A program made the translations under genes and the position numbers. From Fictibacillus nanhaiensis (GTDB lineage Bacteria > Bacillota > Bacilli > Bacillales > Fictibacillaceae), in assembly GCF_019801215.1 (NCBI RefSeq), contig NZ_JAHVJO010000004.1, positions 90,206-154,205 on the forward strand: 64,000 bases of DNA, in the 5' to 3' direction. This document shows, one piece after another, positions 25,620-34,776 of this stretch. Numbering within the stretch: the stretch's first letter is position 1; each line of letters opens with the position of its first letter. The notes under the pieces were generated by a model, which was not told the origin of the DNA, did no database searches, and worked only from the letters and a program-made list of their open reading frames with translations.

Positions 25620-26441
25620 ATGAATTTTTCGTTTCACAGTTATTTAAAACGGCTTAGATCTACAGTGATAGGGATTTTAATCATAAGTGTTCTTCCTGCT
25701 CTTTTCTTCGGTATTAATACGAAGCTCGAACAAAAGGTATGGCAATATTCCATCAACGGAATCATGTATGATGTGTTTCCTGATGTTTTTGACAGATACA
25801 TGTACTCCATGACCATCTTTTTTTCAGCTCTCCTAACAGGCTTACTAGCTGCCTTAGTTCTTACCTTCATTACAACATTGCTTCCAAAATTTTTGCAGCG
25901 TGTCATTTATGGTGTTCTAACGTTATTAGAGTCTTTGCCTGATCTCTTTATTGTTGTCGTTCTACAAGTATCCGTCATTTACATTTATAAAGCGACGGGA
26001 ATTCTAGTCGCGAACGTTTCTAATGTCTACAACAATCCTATCTATTTACTTCCGATCCTTACGCTAGCCGTATTGCCGACCATTCAATTGTTTAAGATTA
26101 CTCTCTTGCTAATGAAGGAAGAACAGCACAAGCCTTATGTTACGGTTGCAAGAGCGATGGGTCTGGGCAGGCTTTATATCACATTAAAACACGTATTCCG
26201 AAACATTCTTACAAGTCTTTTTCAATATTATAAGACGATATTTGTTTTCATGCTGTCCAATCTGTTTATTGTCGAATATGTGTTTAATTTAAACGGGGTT
26301 ATGTTCTTATTGCTCAATACTCAGGGAGCTGCCTTTCTAGTAACGGCACTTATAATAGCCCTCCCGTTTTCTGTTCTATTTGAGATCGCTGAAAATAATA
26401 CTGCTTCGGTAGATGAACGAAAGGAGGAAGATGCTGCGTGA
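25620..26441 (+). CDS. Peptide/nickel-type ABC transporter permease (DppB-like)
   Basis: A 273-residue membrane protein with about six helices, the first at LRSTVIGILIISVLPALFFG. The ATPase-docking EAA loop region reads VARAMGLGRLYITLKHVFRN, as in OppB/DppB permeases. It is shorter than typical DppB (about 305-335). ATG start at 25620, four bases after GAGGTG; an earlier in-frame start at 25560 lacks a site. First gene of a four-gene importer operon with no substrate-binding protein; the partner or substrate cannot be told. Confidence 0.85.
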   Translation: MNFSFHSYLKRLRSTVIGILIISVLPALFFGINTKLEQKVWQYSINGIMYDVFPDVFDRYMYSMTIFFSALLTGLLAALVLTFITTLLPKFLQRVIYGVLTLLESLPDLFIVVVLQVSVIYIYKATGILVANVSNVYNNPIYLLPILTLAVLPTIQLFKITLLLMKEEQHKPYVTVARAMGLGRLYITLKHVFRNILTSLFQYYKTIFVFMLSNLFIVEYVFNLNGVMFLLLNTQGAAFLVTALIIALPFSVLFEIAENNTASVDERKEEDAA

Positions 26442-27373
26442 TCATAAAGTTAATGAAACAGCCTCAATTTGTCATAGGAATGCTCTTTATAGCCTGTTTA
26501 TTAATCTTTAGTTTTTATTGGCCGAGTCTTCTCGATGTGAATAAAAAAGAATCTCTCAAACTATTAGACTTTTTATATGATAAGGATGGCAAAGTTATTG
26601 GCGCAGCTCCTTTCCCTCCATCAGAAATTCCTCCCTTTGGAACAGATTTGGCAGGAAAACAGCTTTTTTATCAGGTCATTGATGGAGCTAAATATACTAT
26701 TATTATCGCGATCGTAATCGCTTTTTTCCGAATTCTTTTTTCAGTTGGCATCACACTATTAAACCCTAAATCTAACTTCTCCTATTTAAACGATATTGTT
26801 CAAGCAACGCTTTACATTCCAACAGCAATTTTGGCCTATCTGTTTATGAATGCCCTATTAGTGAAAAGTGAATTGGATTCTATGAGTTTTTCGAAATTGA
26901 TTGTGCTTCAAGCCCTTATTTTAATTGGTATTGGAGTACCTCCCTTGATCTCCACTTTTTCACGAGAAATCAAAACCATTCTTAACAGAGATTATATAAT
27001 TAATACTTTTGCTTTAGGTTCTAAAAAGTCTTATGTGTATTTCAAGCATGTTCTTCCTGAGCTATCGACTAAATTATTTCTTCTCTTTGCTCAACAAGTC
27101 ATTCAATCCTTAATACTGCTTGCCCATTTGGGTGTTTTGACCATATTTATTGGTGGTTCAAGAACCCTTATGCTGGGAGACTTCTTAGATCCAATGCCTT
27201 ATAATATTCCGCTAGCTGGCGAATGGGCTGGTATTATCGGCATGTCATTCAGCAAATTACAAGCGGCACCTTGGGTTATTTTAACCCCTCTTTCGTTCTT
27301 TGCCATAACCATATTCGCCCTTAACTTAATGGTTCAAGGAATACAAAATTGCTTAGAAACAAATAAAACGTAG
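26438..27373 (+). CDS. Peptide/nickel-type ABC transporter permease (DppC-like)
   Basis: A 311-residue permease that overlaps the previous gene by four bases (GTGA) and starts with GTG. An N-terminal helix (about 12-30) is followed by an extracytoplasmic stretch with PPFGTDLAGKQLFYQVIDGAKYT, the DppC/OppC hallmark, then about five helices. The EAA-like loop is NTFALGSKKSYVYFKHVLPE, where the usual alanine-glycine pattern is partly altered. It forms the pore with the DppB-like protein. Confidence 0.87.
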   Translation: MIIKLMKQPQFVIGMLFIACLLIFSFYWPSLLDVNKKESLKLLDFLYDKDGKVIGAAPFPPSEIPPFGTDLAGKQLFYQVIDGAKYTIIIAIVIAFFRILFSVGITLLNPKSNFSYLNDIVQATLYIPTAILAYLFMNALLVKSELDSMSFSKLIVLQALILIGIGVPPLISTFSREIKTILNRDYIINTFALGSKKSYVYFKHVLPELSTKLFLLFAQQVIQSLILLAHLGVLTIFIGGSRTLMLGDFLDPMPYNIPLAGEWAGIIGMSFSKLQAAPWVILTPLSFFAITIFALNLMVQGIQNCLETNKT

Positions 27374-27392
27374 GGAAAGGTGGGTGTGTAAA

Positions 27393-28373
27393 ATGAACCA
27401 AAGTATTTTACATATTAAAGATTTAAGAGTTTCTTTCAATCAGCATAAAGATAAAATGAACGCCGTTACAGATGTTAGTCTCCAGATTGATAAAGGACAG
27501 ACCGTAGCGCTTATCGGTGAGTCAGGTTCAGGGAAAAGCATCACCTCCCTTTCTGTATTAAAGCTGTTGCCTTCTAACGGTAAGATTGAAAAAGGAACAA
27601 TAACCTTTAACGGAAAAGATCTAATCCAACAATCGGAAACCAATATGAGAAAAATTAGAGGAAACGAAATCTCAATGATTTTTCAGGATGCCATCGCCTC
27701 TCTCAACCCTAATATGAAAGTCGGCGTACAGATTACAGAAGGACTTAAATATCATAAGCTGGTTCCAAAATCCGACTTGAAACAAGAGGCTCTTCAATTG
27801 CTCGAACAGGTTGGTTTTAAAAATCCTTCACATGTTTATAGCCAATACCCCAGTCAGCTTTCAGGTGGTATGAAGCAGCGAATACTTATTGCCATGGCGA
27901 TCTCATGCAAGCCCCAGCTCATTATTGCTGACGAACCAACGACTTCACTTGATGTTACGATCCAAAGACAAGTACTTGATTTAATTGATCAGTATAAAAC
28001 GGATAGAGATGCTTCTGTTTTGTTGATTACACACGATTTTGGGGTTGTTGCAGAGTATGCTGACTGGGTATACGTCATGTTAGGCGGACATATTGTGGAA
28101 TCAGCCGACGTTTTTACAATTTTTAAAAATCCTGTACATCCCTATACAAAAGCTTTAATTGGAAGCATTCCGAATCCAGAAAACGGACAGGAGCGTCTAA
28201 AAAGCATTAAGGATTATACCTTTGAAAATGTCGGCTATGAGGGACGAAGATTTGCACCAGAAACGTATTCTTATGAAAGCAAAGCTTTTAATGCCCCTTC
28301 TTCACTGTTTGAGGTTGAGCCGCTCCACTATGTTCGTTTTTTTAACGAAAGGGAGGTTATTAGCCTTGGATAG
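27393..28373 (+). CDS. ABC transporter ATP-binding protein (OppD/DppD-like)
   Basis: A 326-residue ATPase: Walker A GESGSGKSITSL, Q-loop ISMIFQDAIASLNP, signature LSGGMKQR, Walker B LIIADEPTTSLDV and switch histidine in LLITHDFG. The C-terminal oligopeptide-transporter region starts with NPVHPYTKALIGSIP. Unlike most OppD/DppD proteins, I see no cysteine-rich C-terminal iron-sulfur motif (the usual CxxxxxxC after the peptide-transporter region is absent). Start ATG 27393 after AAAGGTGGG; the GTG at 27384 overlaps the site. Confidence 0.9.
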   Translation: MNQSILHIKDLRVSFNQHKDKMNAVTDVSLQIDKGQTVALIGESGSGKSITSLSVLKLLPSNGKIEKGTITFNGKDLIQQSETNMRKIRGNEISMIFQDAIASLNPNMKVGVQITEGLKYHKLVPKSDLKQEALQLLEQVGFKNPSHVYSQYPSQLSGGMKQRILIAMAISCKPQLIIADEPTTSLDVTIQRQVLDLIDQYKTDRDASVLLITHDFGVVAEYADWVYVMLGGHIVESADVFTIFKNPVHPYTKALIGSIPNPENGQERLKSIKDYTFENVGYEGRRFAPETYSYESKAFNAPSSLFEVEPLHYVRFFNEREVISLG

Positions 28374-29301
28374 TCCATTAGTAAGGGTACAGAACTTGTC
28401 AAAATACTTTTCAGACAGCACCGGTGTCCAAAAGGCTCTTGACGGTGTTTCTCTAGATATACAGAGGGGCGAAACGCTAGGTATTGTTGGAGAGTCAGGT
28501 TCGGGTAAAACAACTCTTGGACGAACCATTATGAGATTGTACCAGCCTGAGCATGGAAACATATGGTTTGATGACAAGGAGATCACAAAACTGAATCAAA
28601 AAAAGCTAAGACCCTTTAGAAGAGAAATTCAAATGATCTTTCAAAATCCATACGAATCCTTAAGTCCTCGTCTAACCGTTGGGGAAATCCTTGAAGAACC
28701 TTTATACATTCAAAAAATGGGGAACAAGAAGGAACGAATGCATAAAGCACTGAGTATGCTTGAAAAAGTCGGTCTTCCACGGACTTCTTACGAGAAGAAG
28801 ATTCACGAATTTTCGGGCGGTCAGCGTCAACGGATTGGGATTGCCCGTGCCTTAATACTTGAACCAAAGTTTATTATAGCGGATGAACCTGTTTCTGCAC
28901 TTGATGTTTCCGTCCAGGCACAAGTGTTAAATCTATTAAAAGATTTGCAGAGTGAACTTAACCTTACTTACCTGTTTATCTCACATGACTTAAGTGTTGT
29001 TCATTATATGAGTGACCGGGTGGCGGTTATGTATTTGGGCCATTTAATAGAATTAGCGCCAAAACATGAACTGTACCGTAACCCGATCCACCCTTACACC
29101 AAGTCACTGTTAGCTTCTATACCTGTTGCAAATCCAGAACGGCGCAATCCATACAGAGAACCTATTATTTTGCCGGAGAAACCACTGTATCCTCCACAGT
29201 TAGTTCACGTGGGCAATGATCATTATGTTTCTGCAAATATGATCAATATTAAAGATTTTGAGATTCAAACCAATCAAAGAGAAGTAAGCTATAACTACTA
29301 A
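28366..29301 (+). CDS. ABC transporter ATP-binding protein (OppF/DppF-like)
   Basis: A 311-residue ATPase with Walker A GESGSGKTTLGR, Q-loop IQMIFQNPYESLSPR, signature FSGGQRQRIGIARAL, Walker B FIIADEPVSALDVS and switch histidine in LFISHDLS. The start is TTG 28366, nine bases after GGGAGG, overlapping the end of the previous gene by eight bases (TTGGATAG), so translation is coupled. The long open frame upstream to 28222 is out-of-gene. It pairs with the OppD-like ATPase to drive peptide or metal-complex import. Confidence 0.9.
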   Translation: MDSPLVRVQNLSKYFSDSTGVQKALDGVSLDIQRGETLGIVGESGSGKTTLGRTIMRLYQPEHGNIWFDDKEITKLNQKKLRPFRREIQMIFQNPYESLSPRLTVGEILEEPLYIQKMGNKKERMHKALSMLEKVGLPRTSYEKKIHEFSGGQRQRIGIARALILEPKFIIADEPVSALDVSVQAQVLNLLKDLQSELNLTYLFISHDLSVVHYMSDRVAVMYLGHLIELAPKHELYRNPIHPYTKSLLASIPVANPERRNPYREPIILPEKPLYPPQLVHVGNDHYVSANMINIKDFEIQTNQREVSYNY

Positions 29302-29334
29302 AAAGCTGCTGGAATCATCCAGCAGCTTTTTCTT
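29300..29334. terminator. Bidirectional terminator
   Basis: AAAAGCTGCTGGA-ATCA-TCCAGCAGCTTTT, a 13-base perfect stem flanked by A and T runs, ends both the ABC importer operon (plus) and the VOC gene (minus). Confidence 0.95.
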
Positions 29335-29696
29335 TATCCTTTTAACAGAAATTCATTTCCGTCCTCGTCCTTAAACTGTACAAATGTACCCCATTGCATC
29401 GTTTGGGGTTCATCTAAAAAGGAAACACCTTTTTCTTTCATCCTTTCGTAATCCCCTTGAATATCATCTGTCTCAAATACAATGGAAGGCTTTTTCTCTG
29501 CCCAGTCCTTCATCATTGCTTTTGGATAGATTACGAGATTAGTCTGCGCATCTTTAGGTCCGACTTCTAACCAAAATGAACCTGGTCCCATCGGAAATTC
29601 TGCCTTCACTTCAAACCCTACTTTTTCCGTCCAAAATGTTTTCGCAGCCTGTTGATCTTCCACATAGACGGCTACTGTTGCAATACGTTTAATCAT
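29334..29696 (-). CDS. VOC family protein (glyoxalase fold)
   Basis: A 120-residue VOC protein: an N-terminal beta-alpha-beta-beta-beta module (IATVAVYVEDQQAAKTFWTEKVGFEV) and a second ending in FVQFKDEDGNEFLL, whose glutamate is the usual last metal ligand. The early histidine ligand is replaced (VAVYVED), so metal binding or catalysis may be altered. Function unknown. ATG start after AAAGGAGC. Its stop nearly abuts the shared terminator. Confidence 0.85.
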   Translation of the reverse strand: MIKRIATVAVYVEDQQAAKTFWTEKVGFEVKAEFPMGPGSFWLEVGPKDAQTNLVIYPKAMMKDWAEKKPSIVFETDDIQGDYERMKEKGVSFLDEPQTMQWGTFVQFKDEDGNEFLLKG

Positions 29697-29723
29697 AAGT
29701 CACGGCTCCTTTATTTATAAAGT

Positions 29724-30284
29724 TTACTTTAATTCAATTCGTTTCAACCAAAACGCTAACGCATCCATTGGTTCTTCCCTTGTGTGTGCATAATACAGTG
29801 TAACATCATTGGGTTTAACGTTTTCAGGAAGTATGAATGAAAAAGAAAATTGTTCATCTGTCTTTAAATCAAATATTTGCGGTTCCCACTTATTCGGAGA
29901 TTCTCTCTCTACCCAATCACGAACTTCATGGTTAAGATAACTCCAGTCTGCCTCTTTGTAATCTTTCATTCTATCTCGATTAACGTTTAAAACTTTTTCA
30001 TTATTTGGGACATAAAACACAAGAAAGTCAGAAGGAAAACGATAAAAATCCAGACGGTCTTTCCAAGTTCCCGTTACTTCGTATGTATTATTTTCTTTAT
30101 CAACTGACACTTGCAGGGAATCTGGAGTAGTGTGGTAGCTAGATTGAAAGAAGAAATATCCGGCAAATACCGCAACAAGTATAAGAGGACTAAAAAACAA
30201 GAAAGAACGTATTCTTTTCCTTCGCCAAGACCGAATGCCTAATAATAAACTGGCTACTAACATTATAAGTAAAATAACAGACAT
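29724..30284 (-). CDS. Hypothetical membrane-anchored protein
   Basis: A 186-residue protein with two membrane segments near the N-terminus (about 2-17 and 29-46) and a C-terminal extracytoplasmic domain of about 135 residues rich in aromatic residues (YRFPSDFLVFYVPNNEKV, PQIFDLKTDEQFSFSFILPE). Start ATG 30284, eight bases after AAGGGAG; the longer frame to 30380 lacks a site. Family not recognised. It lies 27 bases upstream of the VOC gene on the same strand and could be cotranscribed. Confidence 0.7.
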   Translation of the reverse strand: MSVILLIMLVASLLLGIRSWRRKRIRSFLFFSPLILVAVFAGYFFFQSSYHTTPDSLQVSVDKENNTYEVTGTWKDRLDFYRFPSDFLVFYVPNNEKVLNVNRDRMKDYKEADWSYLNHEVRDWVERESPNKWEPQIFDLKTDEQFSFSFILPENVKPNDVTLYYAHTREEPMDALAFWLKRIELK

Positions 30285-30411
30285 ATAAACTACTCCCTTA
30301 AAAGTCTTGCTTGTTAATAATGCACCTATTTGAATCCACGTTTCCACGGAAAGTGAGCATCCTGAAACGGAAAACAACAACTACATCCAAAATCCACGAA
30401 AACAGCACACA

Positions 30412-30470
30412 TGAAAATGGCTGACGCCAACTGGGCACTTTCCGTGTCCTTCTGGGTCAGCCTCATTTTT
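30412..30470. terminator. gatCAB terminator
   Basis: GGCTGAC (30419-30425) pairs with GTCAGCC (30456-30462), with further pairing inside the loop; T-rich sequence lies outside on both strands. It ends the gatCAB operon (stop at 30473). Confidence 0.7.
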
Positions 30471-30472
30471 AT

Positions 30473-31903
30473 TTATCTTTTCTTCAGTTCTTCTATTAGC
30501 AGTTTGTTAACAAGCGGCGGGTTCGCTTTTCCTTTTGTCTCTTTCATCACTTGTCCGACTAAAAATCCGACAGCTTTTTCTTTGCCGTCTTTATAATCAG
30601 AGACTGACTGTTCATTGGAATCCAAAATGTTTACGACGATCTCTCGGATTGCACCTTCGTCTGAAATCTGTACAAGGCCTTTGTCTTTCACAATTTTCTC
30701 TGCATCTCCACCGTTTTCCACTAACTCCTTAAAAACAGTCTTCGCTATTTTAGTAGAAATGGTTCCGTCTCCTATCAGCTTGATCATGCCTGCTAGACCT
30801 TCAGCTGTAAGAGCTGTTTGATGCAGCTCTCTTCCTTCGTTGTTCAAATAGGCGCTCACTTCGCCCATGATCCAGTTGGATGCTTGCTTCGCATCCGCAC
30901 CAGAGTGAATCGTCGCTTCAAAGAAATCTGCCATCTCTTTTGTCATCGTAAGAACTTTTGCATCATATTCTGGCAGTCCGAATTCACCAACATATCTCTT
31001 TTGACGAGCATCCGGGAGTTCCGGAATTTCCGACTTCACGCGATCCATCCACTCTTGATCAATATGAATGGAAACAAGATCGGGCTCCGGGAAGTAGCGA
31101 TAGTCGTCAGAACCTTCTTTTACACGCATGAGAATTGTCGTTTTTGACGCTTCATCATAGCGGCGAGTCTCTTGAAGAATTTCTCCTCCAGCTGAAACGA
31201 CTTCTCGCTGACGCTTCTCTTCATGCTCCAAACCTTTTTGAACAAAAGCGAATGAGTTCAAGTTCTTTAATTCAGCCTTCGTTCCGAACTTTTCCTGGCC
31301 TTCAGGACGGATGGAGATGTTGGCGTCACAGCGCAGTGAACCTTCTTCCATCTTACAATCCGATACACCTGTGTACTGAATGATTGCCTTTAATTTTTCT
31401 AAGTAGGCATACGCTTCTTCTGGCGTACGGATATCTGGTTCTGACACGATCTCCACTAATGGTGTTCCTTGACGGTTAAGATCCACAAGTGATCCGTCCG
31501 CCGTATGTGTTAGTTTCCCAGCATCTTCTTCCATATGGATGCGTGTAATACCGATTCTCTTTTTGTTGCCGTCAACTTCAATCTCGATCCACCCATGTTC
31601 ACCGATCGGCTTATCAAACTGTGATACTTGGTAAGCCTTTGGGTTGTCTGGATAAAAGTAGTTCTTACGGTCGAATTTCGTCTCTCTGTTGATCTCACAG
31701 TTCAGCGCAAGTGCTGCACGCATTGCAAAATCAACGGCCTGATGGTTCACAACAGGCAGCACACCAGGATGTCCTAGACAGATCGGGCATACATTCGTGT
31801 TGGGCGGCGCGCCAAAGTTTGTAGAACAGCCGCAGAAAATTTTAGAGTTCGTTTTTAATTCTACGTGTACTTCTAATCCAATTATTGTTTCATATTTGCT
31901 CAT
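30473..31903 (-). CDS. gatB: Asp/Glu-tRNA amidotransferase subunit GatB
   Basis: A 476-residue subunit that binds and activates mischarged Glu-tRNA(Gln) (or Asp-tRNA(Asn)) for transamidation. The start [10 protein letters not shown] and the zinc-binding cysteines C24, C26, C39 and C42 ([15 protein letters not shown]) are intact, as are the catalytic-site LRCDANIS and the C-terminal YqeY-like tail domain (from about 330). Start ATG 31903 is eight or nine bases after AGGAGG; the GTG at 31912 overlaps that site. Last gene of gatCAB, 12 bases after gatA. Confidence 0.97.
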   Translation of the reverse strand: MSKYETIIGLEVHVELKTNSKIFCGCSTNFGAPPNTNVCPICLGHPGVLPVVNHQAVDFAMRAALALNCEINRETKFDRKNYFYPDNPKAYQVSQFDKPIGEHGWIEIEVDGNKKRIGITRIHMEEDAGKLTHTADGSLVDLNRQGTPLVEIVSEPDIRTPEEAYAYLEKLKAIIQYTGVSDCKMEEGSLRCDANISIRPEGQEKFGTKAELKNLNSFAFVQKGLEHEEKRQREVVSAGGEILQETRRYDEASKTTILMRVKEGSDDYRYFPEPDLVSIHIDQEWMDRVKSEIPELPDARQKRYVGEFGLPEYDAKVLTMTKEMADFFEATIHSGADAKQASNWIMGEVSAYLNNEGRELHQTALTAEGLAGMIKLIGDGTISTKIAKTVFKELVENGGDAEKIVKDKGLVQISDEGAIREIVVNILDSNEQSVSDYKDGKEKAVGFLVGQVMKETKGKANPPLVNKLLIEELKKR

Positions 31904-31915
31904 TTTCTGCACCTC

Positions 31916-33373
31916 CTACAGCTTCGGCTTTTCTTTATGATGTTCGGTTGCTTGTTCAAACGCGTGTGCTACTTGATAAATCGTGCTTTCATCAAAATGC
32001 TTTCCGATGATTTGAAGACCAATTGGCAGACCATCTGAGAAGCCGCATGGAACAGAAATGGCGGGCACTCCTGCTAAGTTCACGGGAATGGTTAAAATAT
32101 CGTTCATATACATCGTTAACGGATCTTTCGTCATCGATCCGCATTTGAATGAGGCAGATGGTGTTGTCGGTCCAATGATGACATCATATTTTTCGAATAC
32201 GTTTGTAAAATCTTCTTTTATTAGCGTCCGGACTTTTTGGGCTTTTTTATAATACGCGTCATAGTAGCCTGAGCTTAACGCAAACGTTCCTAGCATGATG
32301 CGGCGTTTTACTTCTTCTCCAAAGCCTTCAGAGCGGGATTGCTTATACATGTCGATCAAATTATCGCTATTATCTGAACGCAAGCCGTAGCGTACTCCGT
32401 CAAAACGGGAAAGGTTTGCGGAAGCCTCTGATGATGACAGCAAATAGTAGGTTGCAAGTGCATAACGAGAATACGGCAAAGAAACTTCTTCCCATGTTGC
32501 CCCTAATCCTTCAAGTACCTTCAACGCTTCCATCACACGTTCTTTCACTCCAGGCTCGACACCTGCGCCGAGGTATTCTTTTGGAACGGCGATTTTTAAC
32601 CCTTTCACATCACCAGTAAAAGAAGCCAAGTAATCAGGAATATCGACTTTTGCAGAAGTTGAATCCATCGGGTCGTTTCCAGCGATCGCTTGAAGGAGGT
32701 AAGCATTGTCTTCAACTGAACGCGTTACAGGTCCGATCTGATCAAGTGATGACGCAAATGCCACTAAGCCATAGCGTGAGACGAGGCCATAAGTAGGCTT
32801 TAATCCTACAACACCACAGAATGCAGCAGGCTGACGGATAGATCCACCTGTATCAGAGCCTAATGAGAAAAGGACTTCTCCTGCTGAAACGGCAGCTGCA
32901 GAAGCACCTGAAGACCCTCCTGGAACACACGAAAGGTCCCACGGATTATGGGTTGGATGAAATCCTGAGTTTTCGTTGGATGATCCCATTGCAAATTCAT
33001 CCATGTTCAATTTTCCGATTGTGATCGTATCCGCTTGATTTAAGCGTTCCACAACGGTTGCATCATAAATCGGTTCGAAGTTTTCTAAAATTCGTGAGGC
33101 ACACGTCGTACGAATCCCTTTTGTTACGATGTTATCTTTAATTCCGATCGGCATACCGAACAATAAGCCTCGGTCACCACCAGAAACTAGTCTTTCATCT
33201 AACTGCTTCGCCTTAATGCGGCTATATTCTTCATTTAACGTTAAAAATGCTTTTACTTGATCATCCACCTGGTGAATGCGGTCAAAGGTTGCATCCACTA
33301 GGTCGGAAACATTGAGTTCTTTTTTATGTAATAACTGATGCAGTTCTGATATTTTTTTATCTAAAATCGACAT
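31916..33373 (-). CDS. gatA: Asp/Glu-tRNA amidotransferase subunit GatA
   Basis: The 485-residue glutaminase subunit. The amidase Ser-cis-Ser-Lys triad is visible: K79 in GIKDNIV, then the serine in [14 protein letters not shown] and the nucleophilic serine in [10 protein letters not shown]. It releases ammonia from glutamine and channels it to GatB. The organism therefore makes Gln-tRNA(Gln) indirectly, as expected for Bacillaceae. ATG start after GGGGGAC; fifteen bases after gatC. Confidence 0.97.
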   Translation of the reverse strand: MSILDKKISELHQLLHKKELNVSDLVDATFDRIHQVDDQVKAFLTLNEEYSRIKAKQLDERLVSGGDRGLLFGMPIGIKDNIVTKGIRTTCASRILENFEPIYDATVVERLNQADTITIGKLNMDEFAMGSSNENSGFHPTHNPWDLSCVPGGSSGASAAAVSAGEVLFSLGSDTGGSIRQPAAFCGVVGLKPTYGLVSRYGLVAFASSLDQIGPVTRSVEDNAYLLQAIAGNDPMDSTSAKVDIPDYLASFTGDVKGLKIAVPKEYLGAGVEPGVKERVMEALKVLEGLGATWEEVSLPYSRYALATYYLLSSSEASANLSRFDGVRYGLRSDNSDNLIDMYKQSRSEGFGEEVKRRIMLGTFALSSGYYDAYYKKAQKVRTLIKEDFTNVFEKYDVIIGPTTPSASFKCGSMTKDPLTMYMNDILTIPVNLAGVPAISVPCGFSDGLPIGLQIIGKHFDESTIYQVAHAFEQATEHHKEKPKL

Positions 33374-33388
33374 ACGCGGTTTGTCCCC

Positions 33389-33679
33389 CTACTCCAAAAT
33401 GTTCGGTACTTTAAACTGGCCGTCCTTTTGTGCAGGCGCATTTTTCATCGCCTCATCCACGGATACAGAATTTCTGACTTCATCTTCACGAAGGACATTT
33501 TTGAGTTCCAGCACATGCGTAGTCGGTTCCACGTTATCTGTGTCGAGTTCATTCAGCTCTTCGGCAAACCCGATGATTTTATCTAATTGTTCGGTCAGCA
33601 TTTCCGCTTCTTCTTCCGTAACCGCCAACCTGGCTAAATTCGCTACATGTTTCACTTCTTCTTTCGAAATTCGAGACAA
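33389..33679 (-). CDS. gatC: Asp/Glu-tRNA amidotransferase subunit GatC
   Basis: The 96-residue small subunit that wraps around GatA and stabilises the GatA-GatB interface. It begins [17 protein letters not shown] after the initiator and ends [10 protein letters not shown], the conserved GatC tail. The start is TTG 33679, eight bases after GGAGG, matching the 96-residue B. subtilis protein; upstream in-frame codons to 33694 run into the ribosome site. First gene of the operon; TTATTA-17-TATAAG just upstream is a plausible promoter. Confidence 0.95.
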   Translation of the reverse strand: MSRISKEEVKHVANLARLAVTEEEAEMLTEQLDKIIGFAEELNELDTDNVEPTTHVLELKNVLREDEVRNSVSVDEAMKNAPAQKDGQFKVPNILE

Positions 33680-33778
33680 GCACGCCACCTCCATGACTTC
33701 TTATACAAAAGTATTATTCTGATAATAACAAAAAGCTTGATGAATAGGCAACTTGAGTGGAACCTTTTCCAATACTTC

Positions 33779-33816
33779 AAAAAAAACCGGCTCAAAACGA
33801 TTTGTTTTGAACCGGC
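33779..33816 (-). terminator. Terminator of YciI-family gene
   Basis: CCGGcTCAAAAC pairs with GTTTTGAaCCGG around GATTT; on the minus strand a run of eight T follows. Confidence 0.9.
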
Positions 33817-33824
33817 CCTTGTCT

Positions 33825-34079
33825 TTAGATACCCCACTCATGAAGTTCTAAACGGCGTACCCCTTCTTTTACGTAAGGATCTTCTTGTGCTAAAATTTTC
33901 GCTTCTTCTAATGAATCAGCTTTATAAACGACCATACCACCTGCTCCATCTAAGAATGGTCCTTTAAGGTGAACTTTTTCCTGCTGAACCAGTGCTTGCA
34001 AGTAATCTAAATGTGCCTGGCGGTATTCCTGATTCAGTTCAGGTTTCTCCATATGTAAAATCGCTGCATAGTATGCCAC
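33825..34079 (-). CDS. YciI family protein
   Basis: An 84-residue protein that is a single YciI-like domain (ferredoxin-like dimeric alpha/beta barrel). It has the family features: YAAILHM strand, histidine in QAHLDYLQAL, the GPFLDGAGGMVVYKADSLEEA core and a terminal EDPYVKEGV segment. YciI proteins are often linked to dehydration or peroxidase-like reactions, but most have no known role. Start GTG 34079 after AAGGAGAG. Monocistronic. Confidence 0.88.
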   Translation of the reverse strand: MAYYAAILHMEKPELNQEYRQAHLDYLQALVQQEKVHLKGPFLDGAGGMVVYKADSLEEAKILAQEDPYVKEGVRRLELHEWGI

Positions 34080-34166
34080 GGTACTCTCTCCTTTTTGATG
34101 TGTATCTTATGCTTATTCTACTACAAGCTGGAAGGAGTAAAAAAGAAAAACACCCAAAACTGGATG

Positions 34167-34526
34167 TTAATCTTTCCCGTAACTCGAATCTTTTGTTGGA
34201 TGCCTGAGCATGCTTTCTTTAGGTGGTGCTTTCTTTTCGACAAGATCTCGATTCTGGTTTGTGTTCCATCCAATATCGTTTGTGGGATGAACCCAATTTT
34301 CACCGGCCATGATTTCAGGATCGGTGTCTGTGCTCCAATTATTTAATGGTGAGTTAGGCGAATCATAAAAGCTGTCACCGATGACGACGCCATGTTCGTT
34401 GACAAATGGTGCCTCCATCTTCCTGTCTGCGTCTTTAAAGTCCGGTGAACTGATTTGATGAGGCAACGTGTCGTCGAGATCTACTTCTGGCAGTTTCTTC
34501 TTCTGTTCCTTATCATTTTTTGACAT
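34167..34526 (-). CDS. DUF3905-like hydrophilic protein
   Basis: A 119-residue, very polar protein without signal or membrane segments. Conserved-looking blocks are LPHQISSPDF, FVNEHGVVIGDSFYDSP and NWVHPTNDIGWNTNQNRDL, which I recall from the DUF3905 family of Bacillaceae; the match is from memory. Such proteins are limited to spore-formers, so a sporulation-related role is plausible but unproven. ATG start after AGGTC-type weak site (AAAGCAGG). A 21-bp repeat array lies about 80 bases upstream. Confidence 0.7.
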   Translation of the reverse strand: MSKNDKEQKKKLPEVDLDDTLPHQISSPDFKDADRKMEAPFVNEHGVVIGDSFYDSPNSPLNNWSTDTDPEIMAGENWVHPTNDIGWNTNQNRDLVEKKAPPKESMLRHPTKDSSYGKD

Positions 34527-34608
34527 AAAATGACCTGCTTTCTAAACATTTATACCATTACCTTTTCCTGAAAGCCGTTTAATCATCCCTATATGGATGA
34601 AATGCATC

Positions 34609-34671
34609 ATGAATCCAAAAATTTTAGTGATTTATCCAGAAGTTTTAACGGTAAATCCACATAAATTGGGT
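34609..34671. repeat. Three degenerate 21-bp units upstream of DUF3905-like gene
   Basis: Units start at 34609, 34630 and 34651, each 21 bases, with ATCCA at unit positions 5-9 in all three. The first unit contains TGAATCCAAAAATTTTAG, identical over 18 bases to 43804-43821 in the array at 43782. It lies between the pruA terminator and the DUF3905-like gene. Confidence 0.75.
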
Positions 34672-34731
34672 ATATAACCACGAGTCGACAAAATTCTTAG
34701 GAATTTTCAAGATTTTTGATACCACCAGCAC

Positions 34732-34768
34732 AAAAAAGCCTTCCCTCAACACACGAGGAAAGGCTTTT
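34732..34768 (-). terminator. pruA terminator
   Basis: AAAGCCTTcCCTC pairs with GAGGaAAGGCTTT; on the minus strand TTTTTTG follows. Stop codon of pruA is at 34777. Confidence 0.9.
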
Positions 34769-34776
34769 ACACACTA

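Noticed and set aside
28222..28365. Longer start for the OppF-like ATPase within the upstream gene
   Set aside because: It lies in another frame of the OppD-like gene; TTG 28366 has a strong ribosome site and coupled overlap.
30334..30396. Repeated ATCC motifs upstream of gatB as another 21-bp array
   Set aside because: Distances are 25, 26 and 7 bases; no 21-base phase.
34609..34677. Short open frame from ATG 34609 giving proline-containing heptads
   Set aside because: No ribosome site precedes the ATG, it is only 22 codons, and the related array at 43782 has an in-frame stop.
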